Source: Rhizopus sp. PT2906 (taxonomy: Eukaryota; Mucoromycota; Mucoromycetes; Mucorales; Rhizopodaceae). From it: a DNA stretch of 64,000 nucleotides. Below, one piece after another: positions 35,155-44,901 of the stretch (its first letter is position 1; each line of letters begins with the position of its first letter). The DNA is taken from contig JAMYHX010000165.1 of the NCBI GenBank assembly GCA_025529335.1, positions 1 to 64,000 of the forward strand. Reading direction: 5' to 3'. Under the pieces are notes generated by a model. It was not told where the DNA came from and searched no databases. It saw only the letters and a program-made list of their open reading frames with translations. The translations under genes and the position numbers were made by a program.

Positions 35155-36772
35155 TTAACTAAGAATGGGTAAGAACTAATATATAATGTTAGAGTTTTAT
35201 GTTTCATAGAACCAAACAGTAACTTACATTTCCGACAATGACGCTTGGTAGATCAAAAATGTCACGTTTAATGGTAAAGCAAAATGTACAGGGTACAGGT
35301 TTTTTCTGCGGTGTTCTTAATATACATGAGTAACTGCATGCTTTGTCAGTATTGTCAAAAGCATGGCTTGAAAACTTTTCCCAGTATTCTACAGCTGACT
35401 GATTCTCCATCAACTTTAATAGCTTTTTTAGAAACCCCGCGCTTTTGATTCTTTTTTTTTCTTTTTACCTCGTAGATGTACGTCTTTTTATTCAATAACA
35501 TGTCTTTTGTCCATTGAGTTAGTAAAGAGAATTCTTTACCAACGAGACATACTTCGCCTGTTCTTCTCCACACGACAGTCGGTGTTCCTGAGAAACTGAT
35601 CAGCTTTTCGTATTCCAATAGTGTTCGTTGTATACACTTTTCCATAAACACCAAGTCTTCTTCTGTTAAATTCATGATCAGTGATAGAAAAGACGGTCTG
35701 AATAAGGAGAGAGCTCGACTAATCCTTTTTAGATCATCTCTACTCATCCTATTACAAAAGATAAATGAGCAAATGTTCTCTTTTTTTTTTTTAAAAAAAA
35801 AGCACTCTACTTTTCTGTCACATATTGAATAAGATAGTGAAATCCCTCGGCATAATTAAATGGCTTCTGAACGCTGTTATATACACTTTCTGGACTACGA
35901 CTTTTTCTTTTTGTTGGCTGTTTTGTTGTCGATGACGGTGTTTGAGCAGAGGATTGTTGAACAGGAGAAACTGAATATTGCACTTGTTGTTGTTGTTGTT
36001 GTTGTTGAGACGTAGTTGAGCTAGGAGTAACAGGTGAAGAATGAAATGAAGAAGTGAAAATAGGTGAAAAGGGAGTTGCAGGTTGAAAGCAATCTTGCTG
36101 TTTGTCTGTCATATTACCAAGAACACCATATTCTAAACCAGCGGTTTCCGAGCCAAAGCCTAAATCGGTCAAGGAGAAATTAAAAAGTGCACAATTATCC
36201 ATAAAATGACTCAGAGAAGTCGTAGTGGTTTCTATTTGAGGAAAATCTAAGCAACAATTCGATTTGTGTGGGGTAAAAAAAAAAAGGCTTTTTTCTCACC
36301 TATTGGCTGATCTGCAGGCGTAAAAGGTAACATGGTTGGAGTGGCGAACACTGTTTTAAGGAGATGCATTAAGTAAAATTCTTTCGTGAGTGTATTGATC
36401 GCTTACATGATAGTTGCTCGTTTTGTGGAGAATAATGATTAGATTTCAATCTCTTCCTTGTTATATCTGAACATGTTGTGCTAAGGTCACGTTTGATACA
36501 TCCTTGACATGGTCGAGCTAAAAGGATTTTTTTATATATAAATAAGGTCGTGAGAAAATAAATAAACTAAAAAGCTACCTCCATCGCAAGTGAGTCTTGC
36601 CTAGGGTCGATTATAATTAGTTCTAAAGCATACAAATTCATCTCTTGTTTACCTTTTGACAGTGGTTACATGACTCTGTTAAACCTTTTCTTTTCTCTTG
36701 TTCTAAGGAATACGTAAAATAAGGATAATCTTGTATGTTGCTTATCGTCATGCTGGTAACATTTTGAGACAT
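35155..36772 (-). CDS. ERT1/AcuK-type Zn2Cys6 transcription factor with PAS-like domain
   Basis: Eight exons (36772-36653, 36600-36579, 36517-36407, 36350-36300, 36231-35811, 35748-35469, 35413-35228, 35175-35155) join to exactly 403 residues. The zinc cluster is CNHCQKARLTCDGARPCQGC followed by IKRDLSTTC, spread over three exons; the second is only 22 nt and carries the third cysteine. IKRDL and the following basic stretch match the ERT1/AcuK/Gsm1 group. A Gln/Ser-rich middle precedes a C-terminal PAS-like domain (LLEYEKLISFSGTPTVVWRR, EYWEKFSSHAFDN, SCILRTPQKKPVPCTFCF). Relatives regulate gluconeogenesis and ethanol or acetate use. The target genes here are not known. Confidence 0.9.
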
Positions 36773-37002
36773 TGTGAGAAGAAAAAGGTTGATTTTTTTT
36801 AAAAAAAAAGGAGGGAAAAGAAAAGAGAAGAGAAATGTGGAGAAATGAAAAAGTTGAATACGGTTACTTCTAAAAAAGGAACTGCATGGTTCTTTTATCT
36901 TATTGGATAAAATGTTGTTACACATCATGATGCTTCTTCTTTGCTGTTGTGACTTTTTAAACGAGCGCGCGCATTTGTATTTCTTTTCTTTTTCTTATTT
37001 CA

Positions 37003-38198
37003 ATGTCTATAGGTAAACTTTAGAGCCACACACAAAATGAATCGAAAAAGTCTGATGATTTATAGAGAATAAAGCAAATCCAGACCTCATTGATGAGTCT
37101 CTACGCAATCGTATCCGTGGATTTGCTGCCGGTATGGCTTCTGGTATAACAAAATTAGTTGTGGGTCACCCATTTGGTATACAAATATAGATATGTGTGC
37201 CTTATTTTATGGACTAATTTTGTACAAGATACCGTAAAGATCCGTATGCAGACAACCAGTAAAGCAGATGGAAGATTCAAAGGTCCCCTTGATTGTTTCC
37301 TAAAGACAATACGACACGAAGGTCCATCTGCACTCTACAAGGGAGCTACACCACCACTCGTAGGCTGGATGTTTATGGATAGCATCATGTAACCCTACAC
37401 ACAGAATAAGCCAAGAAGAGCAACTAAAGATGTTTAGGTTAGGTACTTTACATAATGCTCGTATGTTTATGCAAAGATGGAACGGAGATAGACCTTTATC
37501 TGTCTTTCAGCATGGACTTGCAGGATTAGCAGGTGGGCTCACAGTCTCCTTTGTGGCTACACCTGTCGAACAGATCAAGGCGAGATTACAAGTTCAATAT
37601 GATGCAGGTACAAAAGTGTACAAGGGGCCGATTGACTGTATTAGACAAGTGGTAATAGAGAAACAAAACAAAAAAATTAAAGGAACTAATAGGTCATAGG
37701 TTCGCAATAACGGTATCTTTGGTCTCTGGCAAGGATTACTACCCACTATGTTATTCCGAAGTTGGTTTTTCGTATTCTGGGGTTCATATGAAGTATTTAC
37801 AAAAGAGTTGACCAAGTTTAATCTGTCAGAAGGCTCCGTCTCATTTATTGCTGGTGGTCTAAGTGCAACCGCGTTTTGGATTGGCGCATTTCCTTCAGGT
37901 AAAAAAAAAAAACAATTGAATGTGAGTCACAATGATTTAAAAAAAAAAAAAGATGTGGTGAAAAACCGATACATGACACAACCGGATGTATCCCCAAAGA
38001 AGTTCCCTACGCCTACTTCAGTAGCACGTTTTGTATACCAAACTGAAGGATTACGTGGGTTTTATAGAGGTAAAAGAGTCATGTTTGTTATATAAGTACT
38101 AACTTTTTGTAGGCTTTTTACCATCCTTTTTACGAGCTTTTCCTACAAATGCATCTGCTGTATTCATGTTTGAATTTGTCATGGGTTTGCTCAAATAA
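37003..38198 (+). CDS. Mitochondrial carrier (SLC25, YMC/carnitine-acylcarnitine type)
   Basis: Seven exons (37003-37012, 37075-37176, 37229-37388, 37438-37651, 37700-37898, 37953-38069, 38113-38198) give 295 residues. The first coding exon is 10 nt (Met-Ser-Ile plus one base). Three carrier repeats are visible, with signatures GHPFDTVKIRMQ, ATPVEQIKARLQ and AFPSDVVKNRYM, each followed by the usual GxxxLYKG or GFYRG motif. The second signature has Glu at the Px[DE] position. The order and the GFAAGMASGITK start resemble the fungal carnitine/ornithine-like subgroup. The substrate is not readable with confidence. It is divergent from the Zn2Cys6 gene over 230 bases. Confidence 0.92.
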
Positions 38199-38590
38199 TG
38201 ACTTGTATATTAGAATGTATTTTTGCATAAAAGAGTGTAACTATGTATTTTTGGTGTGCACGGATAAAGAAAAAGGCTTTTATTGGCGGGGAAATGTTTG
38301 AAGGCTTTTTTTTTTTTAAAAAAAAAATAAACCTCTTTATTGAGCCAAACAGATCCCTTTTAGGAACCGGTGTAAAAACAAACAAAAAAGAAATGGATAC
38401 AAGGTTATGAGTCACAATGATCCAAGGCGAAAGAATAAGCTACATACACCTATTTCAGTGGCACGTTGTTTTTTTTGTTTAAATTAAAAAAAAAGGCGGG
38501 CATTGACTGTGACGTTTTCTGTCAAATTGAACTGTCTAAAAATATTTTTATAGTTCTTTTTTTTTTTTTTCTTTATCTCTCACAGATATC
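38199..38590. other. Intergenic with T12A10 palindrome, HIS1 promoter
   Basis: The 390 bases hold a palindromic T12A10 tract near 38305-38328 and a T14 run at 38556-38571 just upstream of HIS1. No gene is visible. Confidence 0.5.
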
Positions 38591-39600
38591 ATGGATTTTG
38601 TCAAAGACTTGGATAACCGACTTTTATTTGCGATTCCCAAAAAGGGACGTCTTTACGAACAATGTTTACAACTCTTGCACGGCTCTGATATTCACTTCAA
38701 TCGTCGTTTACGTCAAGATATTGCTCTCTGCACCAATTTGCCCATTGCACTTATTTTCTTACCTGCTGCCGATATTCCCAAATATGTCGCTGAAGGTAAC
38801 GTCGATTTGGGTATCTCTGGACAAGACATGATTGTCGAAAATGAAGTGTCGGATAAAGTAACAGAGGTGATGGAACTTGGTTTCGGTAAATGCCGTTTAT
38901 GTATTCAGGTACCTGTCAAGGGTGAATTCCAAACCATTGAACAGTTGGCTGGTAAACGTATCGTTACCAGCTTTGATGCATTTGCTAGAAAAGTATTTGA
39001 GCCCATCGATAAGGCTGCTGGCACAAAGACGACCATCAACTATGTTTCTGGATCTGTCGAAGCTGCTTGTGCTTTAGGTCTTGCTGACGGCATTAGTAAG
39101 TTACTATGAAGCATCACCATCACAACCACTCATTCATGTTTTTTTTTTTTATAGTTGATTTGGTTGGTAAGCAACGCATGTTTATAAACAAAAACTAGAC
39201 ATTGTCTAATCACATTGACATAGAATCCGGAGAAACAATGCGTGCAGCTGGTCTTCACGATATTCATACCTTACTAGAAACTCAAGCTGTCTTGATGTCC
39301 AACAAGAACTCTCGCCATCAAGATCTCGTTGATAAAATTGCTTCTCGTATTCGTGGTGTCATTACCGCCGAAAAATATGTCCTTTGTACATACAACATCG
39401 AACGCGTCAACCTTTCTCGCGCGGTTCAAATCACGCCTGGTCGTCAAGCACCTACTGTCTCTGCATTAGACTCTCATGAAGGTTGGGTCGCCGTTACGGC
39501 CATGATTGAAAAGAAGAGAAAAGGTGAAGTGATGGATCTTTTGGCTGATGTGGGTGCTACGGATATCTTGGTCATGGCCTTCACCAACTGCAGAGTTTAA
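38591..39600 (+). CDS. HIS1: ATP phosphoribosyltransferase (HIS1/HisG)
   Basis: Exons 38591-39095, 39155-39166 and 39224-39600 give 297 residues. The enzyme starts histidine synthesis by joining ATP and PRPP. Visible family motifs are LLFAIPKKGRLYEQCLQLL, DLGISGQDMI and, across the splices, GLADGIIDLVESGETMRAAG, the PRPP-binding region. The C-terminal regulatory domain ends ATDILVMAFTNCRV. The middle exon is only 12 nt and encodes part of the conserved DLVESG motif, which makes its reality very likely. HIS1 converges on UREF with 18 bases between stops. Confidence 0.96.
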
Positions 39601-39618
39601 TACACTTTATTTTTTTTT

Positions 39619-40350
39619 TTAACTGTTGAATAATCTCGAGTAAAGTCTATCGTGCATACCTTGACACACGTCCAACAATGGATTTGTCTGACAACAATCT
39701 TCTATTGTCATGTTTTTTGTATGGCGAATGATCTCTTCTACAGGTCCTCTAGACTCAAGTAACAGTCGTTGTGCTTCGTAAGGCCCAATGATGTTGAGTC
39801 GGACGGCAGAAGAGTAAATGGTCCTTGCGAACAAATAGAGCCATAGATGAAGTGTGTTTTCTAAATCGACATCTAGACAACGACATACGAGTCCAAAACA
39901 GATGGCGAAATGACCATGTACTTTCTCTGCTCGAATCATGTTTTTCCATTGCTTGACCACTCGTACCTTTTCTTCTTGTTCGTTGGTTTCTGTAAAACAC
40001 TTTAAAAAGAGAGTGAGCATGGCAATGCCTTGAGCTAATGAAGCTCGTTTTGCTACAGCATTGGCTGCCATGACAGCGTCACATGTAGCATCGCAATCTG
40101 TCAAGAACGACAAGGCGTCCTTGTTGTCAAGTGATTCATAACCTGCTTGAACAAAACAGTTGGTGTTGGAAGCATAATTATGTGCTGACGAAGTAACAAA
40201 TGTCGAAATGTTGTTGCTATCCACTAGTCCGGCTTGATGACTTGCCTCGAGTCCAGAAGAGGATACGAATCCACCAGTGGGAAGTGCCGAATCAGTCAAG
40301 ATGTAAAGTAGCCAGCTACTTGTCTCATTTGAGGTAAAGTAAGGCAACAT
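39619..40350 (-). CDS. Urease accessory protein UreF
   Basis: One intronless exon encodes 243 residues. The family start is clear: LLYILTDSALPTGGFVSSSG followed by LEASHQAGLV, and the helical body includes LYLFARTIYSSAVRLNIIGP with the AQRLLLE segment. UreF works with UreD and UreG to load nickel into urease, so the organism should have a functional urease. The C-terminus DRLYSRLFNS is typical. No other urease gene is in the window. Confidence 0.94.
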   Translation of the reverse strand: MLPYFTSNETSSWLLYILTDSALPTGGFVSSSGLEASHQAGLVDSNNISTFVTSSAHNYASNTNCFVQAGYESLDNKDALSFLTDCDATCDAVMAANAVAKRASLAQGIAMLTLFLKCFTETNEQEEKVRVVKQWKNMIRAEKVHGHFAICFGLVCRCLDVDLENTLHLWLYLFARTIYSSAVRLNIIGPYEAQRLLLESRGPVEEIIRHTKNMTIEDCCQTNPLLDVCQGMHDRLYSRLFNS

Positions 40351-40497
40351 AAAAGAAAAGAGAGACTGGGTTTTAACACAAAGATGAATACACTCGCTTT
40401 CTCTCTTTTTTTTTTATTATGATTTATTTAAGCAAAAAAAAGGGGGACTTTTTCTTTTTTCCTCTAAAAAATCCAATGATTCGCGCGGGCATTTGAT

Positions 40498-41641
40498 TTA
40501 AAGAGTACGGGTGACTTGCCAGACACGGATGATGTTGTCAGAGTAACCAGAGAAGAGGGTGGCACCATCGGCACTCCAAGCAACAGACAAACATTCAGGG
40601 TCAGGGTTCTTTCTCTTTCCTAATTGAGCAAACTCAGGACGGAGTTCATCAACAATAGACTTAGTTTCAAGATCCCAAATCTTGATGCCGTTAGCAGTGG
40701 CAGCACAGAGCCAGTAACGGTTAGGAGAGAAAGTAAGGGCATGGACAACGGAGCCAGCATCGAGAGAGTAGAGGTGCTTGGCATCGTTCAAGTCCCAGAG
40801 CATGACAACACCGTCCTTACCGGCAGAAGCACAGAGAGAACCATCGGGAGAGATGGTGACAGTGTTGACGTAGCCATTGTGACCAATGAAGTTGGTACGA
40901 AGCTTCAACTTGGTGAGGTCCCAAACCTTGACGAGCTTGTCCCAACCACCAGAGACGATGAGAGGAGTAGCAGGGTTGGGAGAGAAGCGGACGCAAGAAA
41001 CCCATTCGGTGTGGCCGTCTTCGGTGATGTTGTACTTGCATTCACCGAGGGTGTTCCAGAGCTTGATGGACTTGTCACGAGAGCCGGAAACGATTTGACG
41101 GTTATCGGCAGAGAAAGAGACAGAGAGAACATCGTTAGTGTGACCAACGAAACGACGAGTGGTGGTACCGTTGTTCAAATCCCAGAGACGGAGAGTGTGA
41201 TCCCAAGAGGCAGACAAGGCAAATTGACCATCGGAAGAGATGGCAATGTCTTCAACAAAGTGGGAGTGACCAACAAGGGACTTACGAGGGACACCATAGT
41301 TGACCTCATCTCTACACACATTTGATAAGTTTTTTTTCTTCTCCAAATTCTTCATTATAAATTCCTACCTGGTAAGGTTCCAGACGATGATGGTCTTGTC
41401 ACGAGAAGCAGACAAGACCATATCAGGAGCTTCAGAAGTAGTAGCAATGGCAGTGACTATAATGAAAATCCACACTCATGTTAATTATCTAATTGTTTCA
41501 AAACACTCAAGTTGACATCCTTACCCCAGTTGCCATGACCTAATATTAAATATCGATATGTCAATACATCTTATCCATCCATCCTTTATTCATTTCATCC
41601 GTTTTACCTTCAAGAGTACCGCGCAAGGTAAGAGTATCCAT
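40498..41641 (-). CDS. RACK1/Asc1 ribosome-associated WD40 protein
   Basis: Exons 41641-41608, 41539-41525, 41456-41369 and 41311-40498 give 316 residues, the exact size of the family. Seven WD repeats are present, with the diagnostic MVLSASRDKTIIVWNL, FALSASWDHTLRLWDL, QIVSGSRDKSIKLWN and SVAWSADGATLFSGYSDNII. RACK1 (Asc1, Cpc2) sits on the 40S ribosomal subunit head and scaffolds signalling. Codon usage is visibly more GC-rich and uniform than in neighbouring genes, as expected for a highly expressed protein. The second exon is 15 nt. Small nucleolar RNAs often lie in introns of this gene in other fungi; I did not identify one. Confidence 0.97.
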
Positions 41642-41867
41642 TATTCGCGAGATGAAAAAGAAAGAAACTTGGCTTGCATATCCCATCGAGCTTTATCATA
41701 GTCTTTCAAACACCCACAACGGCTCGCTAAAAATTTCATACTCCGGTTTCGACTCTATTAAAAACCGGGCAGTGTATCTCGTTTTATTAAGGGAGACTGA
41801 CTCCTTACTTTCACCAAAGAAAGGGGGTTTATCGTCTTTTCTTTCTTTATCTTTTTTTTATTTTCAT

Positions 41868-42577
41868 ATGGAATCAACTTCTGAGCAATTCAAAGAGTCT
41901 ATAAAAGAGACGCAAAAGAGCATAAAGCAATTACAGAAAGCCATGGTAATTGTGTATATACTTTTTTAAGGCAGTCCATCACTTATTCATTTCCTTAAGC
42001 AAGAGGCTAAACAAAAGGTAAAGAACCGCATATTCAAATATTTACTCTCTCTCTTTTTCTTAAAACGTATTCTAGAAACAGGATACAAGGTACAATAAAC
42101 TATATGTTGTAAGAGATGGACCAAAACTTTCTTTTATAAATATATAGCGCAAAAATGGATATACTCAACAGTGAGTATGGTAAACTAGCTCAGCTACGAC
42201 TTGATCATGCCGAATCAATCAAGAATGAATGGCAAGTGTATTGTAAAGAGCAGCGTGATATTAGAAAAGCAGATGCTAAAAAGAGACAAATTGAATTTGA
42301 TGAGGAATTATCAGCACAGGATAAGGAGAGAAAGAAAACATGGAATAAAAAAAAGTTGACAAGCAAACAAAAGGTTGAGACGTGTCAACAGCTGATAGAA
42401 CTGCTAAAGGACCAAAAGCAACTAGAGATAGTGAATGATACCGATTTCCATATTGATACCTCTGTCATCATACTACCTTCTTCTATTATGGAACTATTTT
42501 GGGCCCTGGATATGGATCCTCCTATCATGAAGTCTGAAATTGATTCAACCATTACGTTATTGTCACAGATGATTTGA
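41868..42577 (+). CDS. Small coiled-coil hypothetical protein
   Basis: Exons 41868-41945, 42000-42017, 42076-42089 and 42148-42577 join in frame to 179 residues. Two internal exons are 18 and 14 nt. The N-terminus (QFKESIKETQKSIKQLQKAM) and the middle (KERKKTWNKKKLTSKQKVE) are strongly helical and charged. The C-terminus is more hydrophobic (DTSVIILPSSIMELFWALDM). I do not recognise a family. It is divergent from RACK1 over 226 bases. Because the small exons are inferred from frame alone, the N-terminal part is less sure than the last exon. Confidence 0.7.
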
Positions 42578-42763
42578 ATTATATCATTCAGTTCGTTTTT
42601 CTATATGTTTGATGAAAATCTACTGTAGTAAAAGCCATCACAAATAAATCGAATTGAGATATCGGCTTAATATAAGGGGGGAGGTTTTATGCCGCTGCTT
42701 GTTCCATGTACATTTATTAAAAGTATCACTTTACTGTGCGATGTCTTTTAGAATGCCCCTTCT

Positions 42764-43252
42764 ATGAGAAATAGAATGATGCATAAAATATATCAGCTTA
42801 TACGATTTTACATTGATACATTTCATGCAAAGTATTCAATATCAATTCTATTAGAAAATAAACAAAACGTCTCTAGAGACCATTTGGGTAATCATCATCA
42901 TATAGCCGCCTATAGTCATTCTAATAGTTACCTATAGCCAATGAACGAAACTTTCTTGCTTGGACTCGTACTTCGTTATTATTTATAACCACTGCAATAA
43001 GTAAGTCGATTGTTATACGACCTTGTACTCATATACGTAGCCATCATGCAGCTTTATCCTTCTTTTCTTGGTAAACTGTTTGGACTTTTATGTATCCTGC
43101 AAAGCATGACTTGTTTATACCTTGGTATTGTTCGTTATTATCATGTACAATGGGCACTTCAACACATGTATTTTCCTGCAAGTCAAGGTGCTATCGTCAT
43201 ACTATTTATCTGTATTTTATCTTTATTCATTGGCTTATTCATCACTGCTTGA
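42764..43252 (+). CDS. DUF202 small membrane protein
   Basis: Exons 42764-42887, 42938-43000 and 43041-43252 give 132 residues. The junctions restore the conserved block HLANERNFLAWTRTSLLF, followed by the second helix (LGKLFGLLCILQSMTCLYLG), IVRYYHVQWALQ and the third helix (GAIVILFICILSLFIGLFIT). NERxFLAWxRTSL is the diagnostic DUF202 motif, also found in the small membrane subunits of fungal vacuolar transporter chaperone complexes. The stop codon lies just 11 bases before the next start codon, which is unusual in a eukaryote. The start could be at 42764 or one of two ATGs at 42776/42779. Confidence 0.85.
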
Positions 43253-43263
43253 TTTTATTTTTG

Positions 43264-44268
43264 ATGACAGATGCTATCCAAAAGGCTATAGACAAACTAA
43301 AAACACTTGAAACGATAAAGATTAAAAGGACAAAAACTTCAAACTACAATTATGACACAAATGCAATACAAGATCGACTCGACATTGAATTCAACATTAA
43401 AACATTCACTATTGAATGTGTGATTATATATTCATTTTATTAAACAGAATACAAACTTATTAAAATAGGTCAAGTCATTCTTAGCAATGCCACAAACTAT
43501 GAGTTTCCACCCGACATCATTTTAAGAAAGCTACCAAAGCAACTAGAAGTAATGAGCAACTGGTTACCTACTGACTGGAATATGCAACAAGAAGACTGTT
43601 TATATACATGGCTTAAAGAACTCTCTGACCGTATGATATTGATCCTCACGGATGATACTACAAATAATGATGATTTTCAATCGTCTCGAGTAGACATCAA
43701 ACGACAAAAGACAACAGATATAAAAGATAGCGATAAGAGAGAGAGTCGTAAACAGTTTATGTTGGCTTGGCTATCCAAGTTTCCAGATCATATTATAGAA
43801 TACGACGTACAAGATTATTTTACATTTTCCTTGTATTTAACATTTCAGATACCTCAAGACACATGGAGCCAAGTGCGTAAAAGGAAACAAGAGGATTTGC
43901 AAAACTATCGAATAGGTAAAGAAGAAAAGGTAGCCAAAGCCAAGTCTGTTGCACCCGTGATTATCAAATGTAAGTTCAAAACAAAGAAAAGAAGCACACT
44001 TGTTTACATTGATAAAGTCAAAATGCATGAATTATTTCCAAAGGGCAATTTACACATTCGACTCATCTCTGTCATGAATACAACAGAGCTTGGTTCGTCT
44101 ATACCTGAGAGTCGATTGTTCAAATATCCGATTGATCAAAGATTAGTCAATGACCCTACTTGTCTATTGTAAGTTCCTTTTACAACTATTCTTTTTTTCT
44201 TTCTTTCTTACCCATGCTGTAGATCTTTATTGGCTGAAAGTGCTGTAAAGTTTCATCTCTGTCAATAA
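43264..44268 (+). CDS. BRCC45/BABAM2 (BRE)-like protein
   Basis: Exons 43264-43417, 43469-44168 and 44223-44268 give 299 residues. The first splice was chosen because it keeps frame and joins IEC to QVILSNATNYEFPPDIIL. That segment and the following WLPTDWNMQQEDCLYTWLKE resemble the BRE pattern IIFNAQYPELPPDFIF then WNPSNPECLLLVVKEL. Later, RKQFMLAWLSKFPDHIIEYD matches the second UEV-like unit (REYIAAFLSHFGTGVVEYD in BRE). BRE is a core subunit of the BRISC and BRCA1-A deubiquitylase assemblies. The match is by eye and partial, so it needs a profile search. No catalytic residue is expected in this family. Confidence 0.6.
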
Positions 44269-44346
44269 ACGGAGTTCACATTTATACCAGCTTTTATGCA
44301 TTCGTCTCCCTTTCTTTTTCTTTTTATATACATTTTTTCTCACATT

Positions 44347-44742
44347 ATGAATCCACACAGTTCAACATTTTACACAGACATCAGACAAACATCATCTTGT
44401 TACTATGATGAGAAGCCATCTAAACAGATACGATCTATGCCAGTGGGAAATGAAAGACTAGCTGCCTTGAGGGACTTGGGCGTAACTTTTAAAGAAGGCA
44501 CACACAGAGTTACCAAAATTGCAACTCCTTCTGGAACACCCGTATTACCTTCCTTTGTAGATGCTAGTCAGATAGAGGTAATATATACTTTATGCATTTA
44601 ATATTCGACTGAATCAATGTAGCATTTGCTAATACAGGAGCAACAGAAACAAAAGAAAAGAAAGAATAGCTATGATGATGACGATGCCATAGGAACTTGT
44701 TCTGTTAAAGAAGATTTTGGACGATACGCTGATTGGCGTTGA
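44347..44742 (+). CDS. Small hypothetical protein
   Basis: Exons 44347-44577 and 44638-44742 give 111 residues. The middle reads NERLAALRDLGVTFKEGTHR followed by VTKIATPSGTPVLPSF, and the end is acidic then aromatic (EDFGRYADWR). The frame is held across a good splice (GAG/gtaata...acag/GAG), which supports a real gene. An upstream in-frame ATG at 44296 would add a hydrophobic segment but lies in leader-like pyrimidine DNA. I do not recognise a family. Confidence 0.6.
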
Positions 44743-44825
44743 TATGCATATACTCTCTCTTTATAATAAATTTTCCCTCCGCTTACCTCTCTGTATCTCT
44801 CTCTCTCTCAGTGACAGGTCCCTCG

Positions 44826-44827
<2 letters not shown>

Positions 44828-44870
<43 letters not shown>

Positions 44871-44878
44871 TGTTTCCC
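44828..44878. repeat. T51 homopolymer
   Basis: An uninterrupted run of 51 T lies 24 bases upstream of the AFG1 start codon. It is the longest homopolymer in the window. Its length should be treated with caution because sequencing of such runs is error-prone. Confidence 0.9.
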
Positions 44879-44901
44879 AGGAACCTCTAATTCATAGACA
44901 T

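Noticed and set aside
40624..41325. A 233-codon plus-strand frame opposite RACK1
   Set aside because: It is a shadow of the GC-rich, codon-biased RACK1 exon on the other strand; it has no family features.
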